From: Nocardiopsis sp. TSRI0078
GTDB taxonomy: Bacteria > Actinomycetota > Actinomycetes > Streptosporangiales > Streptosporangiaceae
DNA: 64,000 bases
Direction of reading: 5' to 3'
Assembly: GCF_001905145.1 (NCBI RefSeq)
Contig: NZ_LWLB01000012.1
Coordinates: 496,001-560,000, forward strand
Under the pieces are notes generated by a model that was not told the origin of the DNA, did not search any database, and was given only the letters and a program-made list of their open reading frames with translations. Below are positions 11,454-22,787 of this stretch, one piece after another (position 1 is the first letter of the stretch; each line of letters starts with the position of its first letter). The position numbers and the translations under genes were made by a program.

Positions 11454-14400
11454 CAGCCGTCTCCTGTTCACCATCGGACACGGATTCCTCCTGGCTCAGG
11501 GCCACGTTCAGAAGGTCCTCCACGTCCATGTCATCAATGTCGCTGAGGGTGTCCTCGGCGGACGCGGGGGCCCCGGTTCCCGCCGTGGGCCCCGCATGCT
11601 CCGGAGCGGAGGCCGACGGCGGGAACAGCAGGTCCTCCAGGAGCCGGGCCAAGGCACGTGGGGTCGGGTGGTCGAACACCGCGGTCGCGGGCAGGCGCAG
11701 GCCGCAGGCGGCGCCCAGGCGGTTGCGCAGCTCGACCCCGGTCAGAGAGTCCATCCCCAGCTCGCGGAAGGGCCGGTCGACGGGAACTCCCGATCCCGTA
11801 CCGTCCCGGGACAGCACGAGCGCGGTGCTCTCGCGCACCTCGCTCAGGAGCAGGCGCTCGCGCTCGACCGGTGTCAGCTCGGACAGGCGACGGACCGACA
11901 GCGGCGGCTCCGTGTCCTCGCCCGCTCCCCGCGGGCCGCCGGCGGCGCCCCCTTCCGCGAGCCCGCGAAGGATCGGCAGCGCGGAGGCCTCCTCCAGGTT
12001 GAGCAGAGCGGGGACCAAGGCCTCCTCCCCCAGGTAGAGGGCGGTGTCGAACGCGGCCAGTGCACGGTCGGCGGGCATCGGCAGCAGCCCGGCGCGGCCC
12101 AGTGCGCCCAGGTCGCCCCCGTCCAGGTGCGAGGTCATACCGGAGGCCTCGCCCCACAGGCCCCAGGCCAGGGACAGGGCGGGCAGTCCGCGTTCGTGGC
12201 GCAGGCGGGCCAGCACGTCGCAGTAGGCGTTGGCCGCGGCGTAGTTGGCCTGCCCGGGGCTGCCCAGGGTTCCGGTGACCGAGGAGAACAGGACGAACGC
12301 GCCCAGGTCCAGGTCGGCGGTCAGCTCGTGCAGGTTCCACGCGCCGTCCACCTTGGGCCGCAGGACCTCGTCCAACCGCTCGGTGTCCAGGGACAGCACG
12401 GTGGCGTCGTCGAGCACCCCGGCGGTGTGGACGACGGCGCGCAGGGGCCGATCGAGCGAGCCGAGCAGCCGTGACAGGGCATCGCGGTCAGCGGCGTCGC
12501 AGGCGTGGACCTCCACGGTCGCGCCCAGCCGCCGCAGCTCGGCGGTGCGCTCGTCCTGGCCCCGGGCGGCGGCGCCGCTGCGGCTGAGCAGGGCCAGGTG
12601 GCGCACCCCGTAACCGGTGACCAGGTGGCGGGCCAGTTGGTGGCCCAGGGTTCCGGTGCCCCCGGTGATCAGGACGGTTCCGTCCTGCGGGAAGGGAGCG
12701 GGAACGGTCAGGACGGTGGCCGCGTCCGCGCGGGGGGCGGCCGGCGCCCGCCCCGCCTCACGGAGGTCGTGGACGTCCAGCGGCGGCGGGCTGAGCGTGC
12801 CGGACACCGACAGCTCCATCACCCGGGCGAGCATCTGGCCGATACGCTCGGGATCCAGGTCGAGCAGCCGGAAGGACTCGTAGCCGCGCCCGGGGTGGCC
12901 GGCCGCGGGGTCGCCCGCTTCCTCGCACGAGCCGGTCCCGGTCATCTCCACGTAGCGTCCGCCCGCGCCACCGCTCTCAGAGGGTGAGACGAGCAGGTCC
13001 AGAAGGGTTTCCCGATCGGTTCCGACGAGGGGGTCGAGGACCGCGTCCACCCCCCTGCCGCCGTTGGCCTCACGCAGGGCGGTGGCGAACCCCCGGTCCC
13101 GTATCGAGAACAGGGACTCCTCGGCGACTCCCAGCCGGACCAGGTCCGGCCACTGGTCCGGGTCTGCGGTGGCGAGCACCCGGGCGCCCATGTGGCGGGC
13201 GAGCTGGACCGCCGTCGGCCCCGCCCCGTGGGCGGCCGCGTGTACCAGGACGCTCTCGCCGGGCCGTACCGCGGCCAGGTCGACCAGGGCGTGGTAGGCC
13301 GTCAAGGCATCGAAGGGGACCACGGCGGCCTCCTCGAAGCTCCACCCGTCGGGCATGCGGGTGATTCTGCGCCGGTCGGCGACGGCCATCGTCCCGAAGG
13401 CGTCGTCGAACAGGCCGGTGACGCGGTCTCCGGGGGCCAGGTCGTCCACCTCGGCGCCCGTCTCCAGGACGATGCCCGCACCCTGCACGCCCAGGTGTCC
13501 GGCGACGGGCTTTCGCGAGTCCGCGTCCCCCTCACCGGTCCCCGCGGCGCGCCCGTCCGGATCCGCGGAGGCGGACGGGCCCGCCGTGTCCTTGGGGGCC
13601 GGCCCCGCGGCCCGCACGGCGATCCGCACCTCGTGCGCGCCCAGCGGGGAGGAGGCCGCCGGAGCGGCTGACAGCACCGGCCCCCCGTCCCCGCGGGCGT
13701 CCAGCCTCCAGGCGGGGGCGGGCGGCACGGGGGCGTCCTCGCCGTGCGCCGGAACCAGGCGGGGCACCAGGACACGGCCCGAGCGCAGCGCCAGTTGGGG
13801 TTCGTCCAGCTCCACGGCCGCGGGCAGTATCCGGTGGGAGTCCTCCGTTCCGTCGGAGTCCACCAGTACGAACCGGTCTGGGTGCTCGCGCTGGGCCGAT
13901 CGCAACAGGCCCCACACCGGCGAGGCGGCCGGGCCGCCGAGCCGGTCCTCGGACGAGGTCGCCATGGACCGCCACGTCACCAGGACCAGGCGCGCATGTG
14001 CGAACCGCTCCTCGGACAACCACGTGTGCACCGTGTCCAGGACCGCGTGCAGGCCCCCGTACACCGCTGAGGGGACCGGTTCGTGATCGGCGTAGACCGC
14101 ACGCGGGGGCAGTTCGGCGTAGACGGTGTCGGGGACGGGATCGTCGGGGCCGAGCGAGTCCAGCGAGGCCAGGTCTTGGGGGACCTCCGCGGCCGGGGCC
14201 GGGGTGTCCACGGTCTCCCAGCACACCCGGTAGAGCCCGGGCTCCCCGTCGGGTGAGTGCGGGAGGGACTCGACGTCGACGGCCCGCAGGACCAGCTCGT
14301 CCGCGGAGACCACCAGGCGCCCGTGCTCGTCGGAGGCGGTGAGGCGGTGGCGGTCGGCACCCAGCGGTTCCAGGGTCACCCGCAGCTCGGCGGGCGGCGG

Positions 14401-17400
14401 GGCGTCGCGTACGGGCACCCGCACCCCGCTCCAGGCGAACGGAACCAGGGGCGTGTCGCCGTCTTGGGCGCCGAACAGCAGGACGGCGTGCAAAGCGGCG
14501 TCCAGCAGTGCCGGGTGCGGCCCCTGAAAGGCGCCCGGACCGGCGCCCTCGGGCAGGGCGACCGTGGCCAGCAGGGTGTCGTCTCCGTGCCGCCACACCG
14601 AGCGCAGGCCCCGGAAGGTCGGTCCGTAGGAATAGCCGCGCCGCGCCAACCGCGCGTAGTCCGAGTCGGGGTCGAAGGACACCGTGACGGCCTCCGGCGG
14701 CGGCCAGGCCTCGCCCGCAGCGGTGGTGTCCTGGCCCGTGTCGGGCTCCAGCACACCGGAGGCATGCCGGATCCACTCCCCCGCGTCCGGACCGCGTGAG
14801 TGCACGCCCACCGCCCGGCGCCCGCTCGCGTCGGGAGCGGCGACGCTCACCTGCAGGGAGGTCTCGGCGCCCCGCGCCACCACCAGGGGCCGCTCCAGGG
14901 CCAGGTCGGCCACGGTCCCGACACCCGTGCGCGTCCCGGCGTGCAGCACCAGTTCGAGCAGCGCCGTCCCGGGCACCACGGCCCTCCCCAACAGTCCGTG
15001 ATCGAGTACCCACGGATGGTCGGTGCCGCGGATCCGGCCGCTGAAGACCGTGCTGCCGTCGACCAGGTCGAGTCCCTGCTCGTCCAGCAGCGCCGTGGCG
15101 CGGGCCGCGCTCCCGGCCGTGACCGGCTCCACCCAGTGCCTGCGGCGGTTGAAGGGCGGATCGACCATGTTGACGGGGGCGCCCTCGTCGACCACGCCCT
15201 CCAGCACCAGGTGGGCGTTGGTCCCGCTGATACCGAAGGAGGACACCGCGGCCCGCCGCGGACGGCCGGTGTCGGGCCAGGGCTCGCCCTCGGTGAGCAG
15301 GCGCACGCCCGCGCCCTCCCAGTCCACCTGTGAGGTGGGGGTGTCGGCGTGCAGGGTCCGGGGCAGGCGACCGTGGCGCAGGGCCTGCACGGTCTTGATC
15401 ACCCCGGCCACGCCGGCCGCGGCCTGGGCGTGGCCGATGTTGGACTTGAGCGAACCCAGGCGCAGGGGCTCATCGCCCTCCCCCCGCCCCCTTCCGTAGA
15501 CGTCGATGAGCGCCTTGGCCTCGATCGGGTCGCCCAGGCGCGTACCGGTTCCGTGCGCCTCCACCGCGTCGATCTCGTCCGGGCCCAGTCCGGCGTCGGC
15601 CAGGGCCCTCTCGATCAACCGCTTCTGTGCCTGCGGGTTGGGCGCGGTGAGGCCGTTGCTGGCCCCGTCGGAGTTGACCGCACCGCCCCGGACCAGGGCC
15701 AGGACCGGGCGCCCGGCCCGCCGGGCCTGGGAGGCGCGCTCCAGGAGCAGGATTCCGGCACCCTCCGCCCAGGCGGTGCCGTCGGCGCCCTCCCCGAAGG
15801 CCTTGCAGCGCCCGTCGGGGGACAGGCCGCGCTGGGCGGCGAACTCCAGCAGCATGCCGGGCGAGGCCATGACGGTCGCGCCCCCGGCCAGCGCCATGGC
15901 GCACTCGCCCCGGCGGATCGCCTCCGCCGCCTGGAGGAGGGCCACCAGCGAGGAGGAGCAGGCGGTGTCGATGGTCAGGGCCGGACCGCTCAGTCCCAGT
16001 ACGTAGGCGATGCGGCCCGAGGCCACGCTGAGTGTGGAGCCGGTGAGCCGGTAGCCGCCGTCGTCGCCGTGCACCGGATCGGCCAGACGTGGGCCGTAGT
16101 CGCTGGGCATGGCCCCGACGAAGACTCCCACGCTCTCGTCGCGCAGGTCCTCGACGGACAGCCCGGCGCGCCGGACCGCCTCCCAGGACGTCTCCAGCAG
16201 CAGCCGCTGCTGGGGGTCCATGGCGTCGGCCTCACGCGGGGAGATCCCGAAGAACTCGGCGTCGAAGAGGTCGGCGTCGTACAGAAAGCCGCCCCTGCGC
16301 GTGTAGGTGCGCCCCGGAGTGCCAGGCCGGGGGTCGTAGAGCGCGTCCAGGTCCCAGAACCGGTTCTCGGGCAGGTCGCCCGTGGCGTCCACGCCCTCCT
16401 CGACCAGGCGCCACAGCTGTTCGGGCGATGAGGCACCACCGGGCAGCCGGCAGGCCATGGCGGTGATGGCGACAGGGTCGTCCTCGACGGCGGAGCGCGC
16501 CGGTGCCGCCACGGCGGCGGGCCGCCTGGTGGATGCGGGCCGGGAGGGCGCCCGGGCCGTGATCTCGTCCCGGCCCAGCTCCGAGGCCAGGTAGGCGGCC
16601 ACACCTGCGGGGGTGGGCACCTCGAACAGGACCGTGCCCTCCAGATGGACCCCTGTCGCCTTCCTCAGCTGGTCGCGCAGTTCGAGCATCATGATGGAGT
16701 CGAAGCCCAGGTCGCGCAGAGCACGGTCCTCGTCGCCGGGGTCCAGTGCCGTGCGGTCCAGGACACGCGCGGTGCGCTCGTACACCAGTTCCCGGACCGA
16801 CGTCCTGCGCTCGTCGGTGTCGGGGGCCTCCGTCTCCCCGGGCGCCCGCACCGGAACCTCGGCCCCGGCCGCGACCGCACGGCGTCCCACCAGGAAGTCG
16901 GGCCAGTAGCGCTCGCGCTGGAACTGGTAGGTCGGCAGGTCGGTGCGGCGCGCCCCCGTGCCCTCGAAGAGCACGGACCAGTTGACGTCCACGCCGACGG
17001 CGAAGGCCTGGGCCGCCGCCGTGAGCAGCTGGGCCTGATCGCCCTCCCCGCGTCGCAGGGTCTTGAGCGCGTGTCCGGACACACCCGCCGCCTCCAGCGA
17101 GCGCCGCACCCCGTAGGAGAGCACCGGGTGCGGGCCCACCTCGATGAAGACACGCCGTCCGTCGGCGATGAGCGCGTCGACGGCGGGAGCGAAGAGGACC
17201 GGGCTGCGCAGCGCCGTGTACCAGTACCCGGCGTCCAGGGCCGGCCCGTTCCCGTCCAGCCGCGTACCGGTGAGGGTGGAGTAGAACGGGATCCGGGGTT
17301 CCTGCCAGTCCACCTGCCCCAGGGACTCGACGACGAGGTCGCGGATGCGCTCCACGTGCGCCGAGTGCGAGGCGTAGTCCACGTCCACCAGGGCCCCGTG

Positions 17401-19551
17401 CACGCCCCGGTCCACACAGCGCTCCACGGCCTCACGTACCGCCCGGGGACCGCCGGAGACCACCACGGCCTCGGGACCGTTGACGGCGGCCACGTGCAGG
17501 TCGGGGATGTCGGCCGCGAGTTCCTCGGCCTCCCCGGCCGCGATTCCCAGTGAGGCCATACCGCCGCTGCCCGCCAGTGCGGTCAGCGCCCGGCTGCGCA
17601 GCGCTATGACGCGGGCGGCCTCCTCCAGGGTCAGTGCCCCGGCCACGCAGGCCGCCGCCAGCTCTCCCTGCGAGTGCCCGACGACCGCCGAGGGCCGCAC
17701 GCCCAGTACCTCCCACACGCTCGCCAGGGAGACCATGACCGCCCACAGCACCGGCTGCACGACGTCCACCCGGGTGCCCTCACCGGTCAGCGTGGGCGCC
17801 TGCGGATCACCGCGCAGCACGGCCGCCACCGACCAGTCCGTGTAGGGGTCCAGTGCCCGCTCGCACTCGCGCAGCCGAGCGGAGAAGGCCTCGGCGAGCA
17901 GGCCCTCGCCGTTGAGCAGGTCACGCCCCATTCCGACCCACTGGCCGCCCTGTCCGGGAAAGACCAGGACGGGGCCGGGTCCGCCGGTGCCGGGCCCGGT
18001 GTCGGTGCCGCCCTCCAGGTGGACCGAATCCAGTTCGCGCGCGCTGTCGTCGCCGGGGGCGAAGACCACCGCACGGTGCTCCATGACGTCGCGTGTGGTG
18101 ACCAGGGACAGTCCCACGTCGTGCGCCCTCACGCCGGGGCGCGAGGACACGTAGGCGTGCAGCGCGGAGGCCTGGGCTCGCAGCGCCTCCGGAGTACGGG
18201 CGGACAGCACCCAGGGCACCGGGTCGAGGGAGCGCTTGGTCACCGTCTCGGGGGTGGCGCGGTCGGGTACGGGTGCCGGGCCCAGGACCAGGTGGCAGTT
18301 GGTGCCGCCCATGCCGAAGGAGGACACCCCCGCCAGCGGAGTATGCGTCGGCCAGGGCTCGCGCCGGGTCTGTACCGACAGCCCCAGCCCGTCGAGGTCG
18401 ATGCCGGGGCCGGGTTCGTCGAAGTTGCGACTGGGCGGAATCTGCTGGTGGTCCAGGCTGAGCACCGTCTTGACCAGGCCGACGATGCCCGCCGCTCCCT
18501 CCAGGTGCCCGATGTTGGTCTTGGCCGAGCCCACGCGCAGCGGCTCGTCGCGGCCCGGGCCGAAGACGCCGCCCAGCGCCGCGGCCTCCACGGGGTCGCC
18601 CGTCGGGGTACCGGTACCGTGCAGTTCCACGTAGGCGACCTGACCGGGGTCCTTTCCCGCGTCGGCGTAGGCGGCACGGACCACGGCCTCCTGACCGTCC
18701 ACGGTGGGACGGGTGAGGAACTCGCCCGCCCCGGAGTTGTTCACGGCGCCGCCGTGGATCACCGCGTGGACCCGGTCGCCGTCGGCCAGGGCCCGGCCGA
18801 GCGGTTTGAGGACGACGACGGCGCCGCCCTCCCCCCGGACGTAGCCGTTGGCACGGGAGTCGAAGGTGTAGCAGCGCGCGTCCGGGGAGAGACCGCCGAA
18901 CTTCGCGACGTTCTCCGTGCTCTCGGGGACCAGGATGAGGTTGACCCCGCCCGCCAGCGCGATGTCCGAGTCTCCCCGGCGCAGACTCTCCACCGCCAAC
19001 TGGACGCCGACCAGCGAGGAGGACTGTCCGGCGTCGACGGTCATGCTGGGCCCGACCAGCCCCAGGGCGTGGGAGACCCGGTTGGCGATCATGCTCCGGT
19101 GTGTGCCCGCGAGCGTGTGATGGGTGGTCGAACCGGGCCCGCCCCGGTCGTACAGGAGCGCGTAGTCGGAACCGATGGCACCGGTGAACACGCCCACGCG
19201 CAGACCGCGCAGCGTGCCGGGCGCCGTGCGGGAGCTCTCCACCGCCTCCCAGCTCAGTTCGAGCATCAGGCGCTGCTGGGGGTCCATGGCCAGTGCCTCG
19301 CGCGGGGAGATCCCGAAGAAGGCGGCGTCGAAGTCCTCGGCGTTGTCGAGATAGCCCCCCCAGAGGCCGTCCCGTTCCGCGGAGTGCTCTCCCAGGCGGG
19401 CCGGCGGCGGGGAGATGGCCTCACGGCCCTCGCACAGCAAGCGCCAGAAGGCTTCGGGGGTGCGTGCTCCGGGGAGTCGACAGGAGAGTCCGACGACGGC
19501 GACGGGCTCCCAGGGGCCATGGTCCGGGGCTCCTACTGAACTGCCGCTCAC
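11440..19551 (-). CDS. Type I PKS: KSQ-AT-ACP loading module + AT-less KS-DH-ER-KR-ACP
   Basis: A 2703-residue first PKS protein. It opens directly with a KS whose active site reads DAGQSSS (Gln ~174 for Cys), the KSQ form that decarboxylates a loaded extender to make the starter. The loading AT has GHSQG (~627), RVDVVQ and YASH (~726), predicting methylmalonyl-CoA and so a propionyl starter; ACP at ~950. The next module has an intact KS (~1024-1452, DTACSSS), then passes within about 25 residues to a DH ([10 protein letters not shown] ~1515; DAALH ~1684) with no AT between. An ER region (~1970-2200) has HAAAHGAG where HAAAGGVG is usual and lacks the LNFRD-type block; KR is B-type (GGTGTLG ~2294, AGVLDD); ACP GMDSL ~2602. 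GTG start at 19551 with AAAGG upstream. Confidence 0.93.
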   Translation of the reverse strand: MSGSSVGAPDHGPWEPVAVVGLSCRLPGARTPEAFWRLLCEGREAISPPPARLGEHSAERDGLWGGYLDNAEDFDAAFFGISPREALAMDPQQRLMLELSWEAVESSRTAPGTLRGLRVGVFTGAIGSDYALLYDRGGPGSTTHHTLAGTHRSMIANRVSHALGLVGPSMTVDAGQSSSLVGVQLAVESLRRGDSDIALAGGVNLILVPESTENVAKFGGLSPDARCYTFDSRANGYVRGEGGAVVVLKPLGRALADGDRVHAVIHGGAVNNSGAGEFLTRPTVDGQEAVVRAAYADAGKDPGQVAYVELHGTGTPTGDPVEAAALGGVFGPGRDEPLRVGSAKTNIGHLEGAAGIVGLVKTVLSLDHQQIPPSRNFDEPGPGIDLDGLGLSVQTRREPWPTHTPLAGVSSFGMGGTNCHLVLGPAPVPDRATPETVTKRSLDPVPWVLSARTPEALRAQASALHAYVSSRPGVRAHDVGLSLVTTRDVMEHRAVVFAPGDDSARELDSVHLEGGTDTGPGTGGPGPVLVFPGQGGQWVGMGRDLLNGEGLLAEAFSARLRECERALDPYTDWSVAAVLRGDPQAPTLTGEGTRVDVVQPVLWAVMVSLASVWEVLGVRPSAVVGHSQGELAAACVAGALTLEEAARVIALRSRALTALAGSGGMASLGIAAGEAEELAADIPDLHVAAVNGPEAVVVSGGPRAVREAVERCVDRGVHGALVDVDYASHSAHVERIRDLVVESLGQVDWQEPRIPFYSTLTGTRLDGNGPALDAGYWYTALRSPVLFAPAVDALIADGRRVFIEVGPHPVLSYGVRRSLEAAGVSGHALKTLRRGEGDQAQLLTAAAQAFAVGVDVNWSVLFEGTGARRTDLPTYQFQRERYWPDFLVGRRAVAAGAEVPVRAPGETEAPDTDERRTSVRELVYERTARVLDRTALDPGDEDRALRDLGFDSIMMLELRDQLRKATGVHLEGTVLFEVPTPAGVAAYLASELGRDEITARAPSRPASTRRPAAVAAPARSAVEDDPVAITAMACRLPGGASSPEQLWRLVEEGVDATGDLPENRFWDLDALYDPRPGTPGRTYTRRGGFLYDADLFDAEFFGISPREADAMDPQQRLLLETSWEAVRRAGLSVEDLRDESVGVFVGAMPSDYGPRLADPVHGDDGGYRLTGSTLSVASGRIAYVLGLSGPALTIDTACSSSLVALLQAAEAIRRGECAMALAGGATVMASPGMLLEFAAQRGLSPDGRCKAFGEGADGTAWAEGAGILLLERASQARRAGRPVLALVRGGAVNSDGASNGLTAPNPQAQKRLIERALADAGLGPDEIDAVEAHGTGTRLGDPIEAKALIDVYGRGRGEGDEPLRLGSLKSNIGHAQAAAGVAGVIKTVQALRHGRLPRTLHADTPTSQVDWEGAGVRLLTEGEPWPDTGRPRRAAVSSFGISGTNAHLVLEGVVDEGAPVNMVDPPFNRRRHWVEPVTAGSAARATALLDEQGLDLVDGSTVFSGRIRGTDHPWVLDHGLLGRAVVPGTALLELVLHAGTRTGVGTVADLALERPLVVARGAETSLQVSVAAPDASGRRAVGVHSRGPDAGEWIRHASGVLEPDTGQDTTAAGEAWPPPEAVTVSFDPDSDYARLARRGYSYGPTFRGLRSVWRHGDDTLLATVALPEGAGPGAFQGPHPALLDAALHAVLLFGAQDGDTPLVPFAWSGVRVPVRDAPPPAELRVTLEPLGADRHRLTASDEHGRLVVSADELVLRAVDVESLPHSPDGEPGLYRVCWETVDTPAPAAEVPQDLASLDSLGPDDPVPDTVYAELPPRAVYADHEPVPSAVYGGLHAVLDTVHTWLSEERFAHARLVLVTWRSMATSSEDRLGGPAASPVWGLLRSAQREHPDRFVLVDSDGTEDSHRILPAAVELDEPQLALRSGRVLVPRLVPAHGEDAPVPPAPAWRLDARGDGGPVLSAAPAASSPLGAHEVRIAVRAAGPAPKDTAGPSASADPDGRAAGTGEGDADSRKPVAGHLGVQGAGIVLETGAEVDDLAPGDRVTGLFDDAFGTMAVADRRRITRMPDGWSFEEAAVVPFDALTAYHALVDLAAVRPGESVLVHAAAHGAGPTAVQLARHMGARVLATADPDQWPDLVRLGVAEESLFSIRDRGFATALREANGGRGVDAVLDPLVGTDRETLLDLLVSPSESGGAGGRYVEMTGTGSCEEAGDPAAGHPGRGYESFRLLDLDPERIGQMLARVMELSVSGTLSPPPLDVHDLREAGRAPAAPRADAATVLTVPAPFPQDGTVLITGGTGTLGHQLARHLVTGYGVRHLALLSRSGAAARGQDERTAELRRLGATVEVHACDAADRDALSRLLGSLDRPLRAVVHTAGVLDDATVLSLDTERLDEVLRPKVDGAWNLHELTADLDLGAFVLFSSVTGTLGSPGQANYAAANAYCDVLARLRHERGLPALSLAWGLWGEASGMTSHLDGGDLGALGRAGLLPMPADRALAAFDTALYLGEEALVPALLNLEEASALPILRGLAEGGAAGGPRGAGEDTEPPLSVRRLSELTPVERERLLLSEVRESTALVLSRDGTGSGVPVDRPFRELGMDSLTGVELRNRLGAACGLRLPATAVFDHPTPRALARLLEDLLFPPSASAPEHAGPTAGTGAPASAEDTLSDIDDMDVEDLLNVALSQEESVSDGEQETADGYR

Positions 19552-19960
19552 GATCGCTGCCTTTCACTCGCGACTGCCCTGCTCATCCGGGGGCTTCGGA
19601 CTGTCCGGGTCCTTGCAGCCGAACTCCTCGGTTGCTCGTGCAGGTGCACACGTCTCGGTATTGCCTGGCCACGCCAGGGGCGGTTTTTCGATGTGACAGC
19701 CGATCCCCGGGTCCAGGGACGCTCGCCGCGGGGGCAAGAAATGACTTACCTCACTCACAACGAACGAATGGGGACTAACGGGCATCAACCTGAAAGAGCG
19801 TAACGGTAGCTCACAAGCACTGACAATAAACTCGTCATTTTCGGTCATGCAATTAGGACAGCCGCATGTGGGATTAATGTGAACGGAACAGTGGCGTGGA
19901 ACACAAAGGACCCGGCGCCCCAGGGGCACCGGGTCTTGGCCGTGAGGCTCGCACACGACC
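19552..19960. other. Intergenic region upstream of the PKS operon
   Basis: About 410 bases between the flavoprotein stop and the first PKS gene (both minus strand). It is noticeably more AT-rich around 19735-19900 than its surroundings, as expected for the PKS promoter, and ends with the flavoprotein terminator at 19909-19935. I see no convincing gene in it. Confidence 0.55.
19909..19935 (-). terminator. Hairpin terminator of the conservon-flavoprotein operon
   Basis: GACCCGG and CCGGGTC arms enclose a further complementary GC core (CGCCCC / GGGGCA), followed on the minus strand by CTTTGTGTT. It sits 25 bases past the flavoprotein stop and separates the operon from the PKS promoter. Confidence 0.7.
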
Positions 19961-21217
19961 TCAGTCGCCGTGTCTCGCCTTGACCTCCTCGACGTAGCGC
20001 AGAGCGACCTGCGGGTCAAACAGCCAGTTCTTGAAATCGGAGGGGTCGTCCCACGCCTGGACCCACCGGTCGGCGATCTCCGAGTACTGGGCGGCCGCCC
20101 CCATCACCGCGCCCACGTGGGGAGGAAGGTCCTGGTCCCACAGCGTGGAGACGAACTCCGCCCACCGCTGGTTGTCCTGACCGAATTCCCAGAACCGGTC
20201 GAAGGCCGCGACGAGGAAGTCCTCGTCGAAGGGCTGGTCGCCGTGCTCGATGATCGATTCCAGGTAGGCCTGGGCACACCGGGTCGAGTTGTTCCACGTC
20301 TCTCCGGTGTAGGGGTCCATCGTGACGACCACGTCGGCCATGCCCAGGACCCGACCCCCGCTGGGCAGCTTGCCCACGGGGTTGCGGACCTGCGGCGTGA
20401 GCTCCTCGACCAGCGTGCTCCTGCCGTCGATGAGGGTGGCGTCCTTGATGCGTTCGAAGGCGTGGGGTGCGTGCTTCCTGAGCAGGTCCTTCATCCGCCG
20501 CAGCTGCTCCTCGGGCCTCGGACGGTCCGGCCAGGCGTCCATCGGCCCGCCTTTTCGGTCCACGAGCAGGAGGTTGTGGCAGGGGCCGTCCTGGCCCAGC
20601 ATCGGCATGAGCATCAGGTTGCCCGCGGTCTGGGCCGTGGCCGCCCAGCTGATGTTCTCGTCTCCGTCGGGGTCGGGCCACACGTCGTAGATGTGCGCCT
20701 GGGCCAGCGACCTGGGCCGGGCCCCGCTGAAGCGGCTGGTGTCGTTGTCGAAGAGCTGCCCCAGCTCGCCATGGCCCACCGCGACGATGATGAGCTCGAA
20801 CATGCGGGAGAAGTAGTCGAGGTCGGTGACCGTGACTCCGTGGATGACGACCTTGCCGCCCCGGTCCTCGAAGAACTCCAGCCAGTCGGCCATCTTCACC
20901 CGCCGGTCGACCGAGACCGAGTAGCCGTTGCCCGGGTGCGAACTACCCTTCAGGAAGCTCACACCCCCGTCCGCGGTGTAGACGAAGAGCTTCTGCTCCC
21001 GGATCTGCGGAGCCAGCGCGCTCCAGAAGTCGAGATCGAACTCGCGCTCGTGCTCCAGGGCGGTGGGGAAGGTGAACTGCGAGACCGACGGCTTACCCGT
21101 ACGGATCTCCATCGAGGACTGCCCCGTGATCACCGTGACGTCGTAGCCATGGGTCAGGAGCCCGTGAGCCAGGTGTAGGCCGGCGTGGCCCGCGCCGACG
21201 ATAAGGATCTTGCGCAT
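19961..21217 (-). CDS. FAD-dependent monooxygenase, styrene monooxygenase (StyA)-like
   Basis: A 418-residue soluble flavoprotein with an N-terminal Rossmann motif VGAGHAGLHLAHGL. Length and overall look match two-component styrene/indole epoxidases (StyA, about 415 residues), which use FADH2 from a separate reductase to epoxidise a C=C bond. No StyB-type reductase is in the window. The ATG at 21217 has AGGAAAG about 10 bases upstream and follows the GTPase gene by about 60 bases, so it is the last gene of the conservon operon, where Streptomyces conservons often have a P450 (cvnE). It lies next to the PKS promoter and might oxidise the polyketide; that is inference. Family call good, substrate unknown. 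Confidence 0.8.
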   Translation of the reverse strand: MRKILIVGAGHAGLHLAHGLLTHGYDVTVITGQSSMEIRTGKPSVSQFTFPTALEHEREFDLDFWSALAPQIREQKLFVYTADGGVSFLKGSSHPGNGYSVSVDRRVKMADWLEFFEDRGGKVVIHGVTVTDLDYFSRMFELIIVAVGHGELGQLFDNDTSRFSGARPRSLAQAHIYDVWPDPDGDENISWAATAQTAGNLMLMPMLGQDGPCHNLLLVDRKGGPMDAWPDRPRPEEQLRRMKDLLRKHAPHAFERIKDATLIDGRSTLVEELTPQVRNPVGKLPSGGRVLGMADVVVTMDPYTGETWNNSTRCAQAYLESIIEHGDQPFDEDFLVAAFDRFWEFGQDNQRWAEFVSTLWDQDLPPHVGAVMGAAAQYSEIADRWVQAWDDPSDFKNWLFDPQVALRYVEEVKARHGD

Positions 21218-21276
21218 TGTCGCTAACTTTCCTGGGGAATCTGCGGGGCAGTGGAGAGGGCTGGGCTCCCCGGCCG

Positions 21277-21882
21277 TCAGGCGACGGGCGCGCTGGTGCG
21301 GTTGTGCTCCAACGCGTACCTGAGCAGCGTCTTGAGCACCTCTCCCCCGGACAACCGGTTCCGTGCGTCGAAGTCGATGATCGGTACCTCCGGGCTGACC
21401 TCCAGTGCCTCGCGGACCTGCTCGGAGGTGTAGTCGAGGTGGCCCTCGAACTTGTTGAGCGCCACGATGTAGGGGATGCGCTTGTTCGTCTCGAAGTAGT
21501 CGACGGCGTCGAAGGAGTCCGCGAGCCTTCGGCAGTCGACCACCACGACGGCGCCCACGGCGCCGCGGACCAGATCGTCCCACATGAACCAGAAGCGCGC
21601 CTGGCCCGGTGTGCCGAACATGTACATGACCAGCTCGTCGTCGATGGTGATGCGACCGAAGTCCATCGCGACGGTGGTGGTCGTCTTGTCGGGTGTGATC
21701 GAGGTGTCGTCATGGCCGATGCTGGCCTCGGTCATGATCGCCTCGGTCGTGACAGGGGGAATCTCCGACACCGAGCTCACCAAGGTCGTCTTGCCGGCAC
21801 CGAAGCCGCCGGCGATGACGATCTTGCTCGACATCTTCTTGCGATTCGACCGCTTGTCACTGGAAAAGTCGTTCGAGACCAC
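21277..21882 (-). CDS. Conservon small GTPase (CvnD/MglA-like)
   Basis: A 201-residue ATP/GTP-binding protein with P-loop GGFGAGKTT near the N-terminus, a DFGRI switch-like segment, GTPGQ (G3-like) and NKFEG (NKxD-like G4). This is the fourth component of actinobacterial conservons, thought to form a membrane-associated switch with the kinase-like, roadblock and DUF742 proteins. The GTG at 21882 is chosen because GGAGAGG lies just upstream and it overlaps the DUF742 stop by 26 bases, giving translational coupling. A further upstream start would extend into the DUF742 gene without a binding site. Confidence 0.88.
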   Translation of the reverse strand: MVSNDFSSDKRSNRKKMSSKIVIAGGFGAGKTTLVSSVSEIPPVTTEAIMTEASIGHDDTSITPDKTTTTVAMDFGRITIDDELVMYMFGTPGQARFWFMWDDLVRGAVGAVVVVDCRRLADSFDAVDYFETNKRIPYIVALNKFEGHLDYTSEQVREALEVSPEVPIIDFDARNRLSGGEVLKTLLRYALEHNRTSAPVA

Positions 21883-22216
21883 GAAGAGCCCTCTCCAGAA
21901 CCTGGTTTTCCGATGGACTGCTGCCGGTGATGGTCGGGTGGATGTACACCAGGTCCTGTTCAGCCAGGTCACTGACCAGGACCTGGGTGACGCCCAGGGG
22001 GATGTTCAACTCGGCCGAGACCTCGGCCAGCGACCGGGTCTCCCGGCACAGCTTGTAGATACTGATCGACTCCGGCATGAGGGTGCCAGGAGGCTCCTGC
22101 CCGGGCTCGGACGTCGAGACCAGGGTCTGCACCATCAGCGGATGCCGTGACCGTGTCCGCCCACCCGTGAAGGTGAACGGGCGGACACGGTTACTCCTTC
22201 GCCTGCGGAAGCTCAT
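21857..22216 (-). CDS. Conservon DUF742 protein (CvnC)
   Basis: A 119-residue protein with the DUF742 pattern: basic N-terminus, RPFTFTGGRTRSRH, a central winged-helix-like segment (ETRSLAEVSAELNIPLGVTQVLVSDL) and DLVYIHP near the end. DUF742 proteins are the third member of conservon operons; their biochemical role is unclear. Start ATG at 22216; GAGG lies about 13 bases upstream. The 3' end overlaps the GTPase gene, and the roadblock gene ends 45 bases upstream. Confidence 0.85.
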   Translation of the reverse strand: MSFRRRRSNRVRPFTFTGGRTRSRHPLMVQTLVSTSEPGQEPPGTLMPESISIYKLCRETRSLAEVSAELNIPLGVTQVLVSDLAEQDLVYIHPTITGSSPSENQVLERALRGLERLFQ

Positions 22217-22261
22217 AGCCGAGGCAACCTCATTCCTCCCGAACGGTTACGTTCACCGTCG

Positions 22262-22687
22262 TCAGTTCTGGATGACCTCGCGCAGCTGCGAGCGCAGCTG
22301 CGGCGTGAGCACGTGGGCGACGTTCTCGACGAGCTTGGTCATCTGGAAGCCGACGATCTTGAGCTCGGTGCCGGGGGCCGTGAGGACCGCCATGCAGGAG
22401 CCGTCGCTGATCGCCATGATGAACAGGTGCCCGTGGTTGAAGCGGACGAGGAGCTGCTCGCACTCGCCCCGCTGGAAGAGGCTGGCGCCGCCGACGGCCA
22501 GGCTGTGCAGGCCGCTGGCGATGGCCGCGAGCTGTTCGGCGTGCTCCTCGGGGAAGTCGCTGGAGTGGGTCAGGACCAGACCGTCGGAGGAGACCACGAC
22601 GGCGTGCTCGACACCGCGCACGTCCCGGACGAACCGGTCGATGAGCCAGGAGAAGTTCTCAACACTGTCGTTCACGGATTCAGTCAT
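22262..22687 (-). CDS. Roadblock/LC7 domain protein (CvnB)
   Basis: A 141-residue roadblock/LC7 protein, second conservon component. Typical features: FSWLIDRFVRDVRGVEHAVVVSSDGLVL near the N-terminus, HSLAVGGASLFQRG in the middle, and the LFIMAISDGSCMAVLT strand pair. MglB-like roadblock proteins pair with small GTPases and usually regulate nucleotide hydrolysis; here the partner would be the GTPase at 21277-21882. Start ATG at 22687; the upstream kinase-like gene ends 100 bases away. Confidence 0.88.
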   Translation of the reverse strand: MTESVNDSVENFSWLIDRFVRDVRGVEHAVVVSSDGLVLTHSSDFPEEHAEQLAAIASGLHSLAVGGASLFQRGECEQLLVRFNHGHLFIMAISDGSCMAVLTAPGTELKIVGFQMTKLVENVAHVLTPQLRSQLREVIQN

Positions 22688-22787
22688 CGCTGTGCCTTAC
22701 CTGCCTGGGCCGGGTGTGGTGTTCGCTGAGATGGGGGATGCGGGCACGCACCGGGAGGGGCGCCCGCGAACGGGGTCGGAAGAACCG

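Noticed and set aside
11440..19551. Trans-AT PKS
   Set aside because: All other modules carry intact ATs and cis-AT style linkers; only one module lacks the AT, so this is better seen as loss from a cis-AT line.
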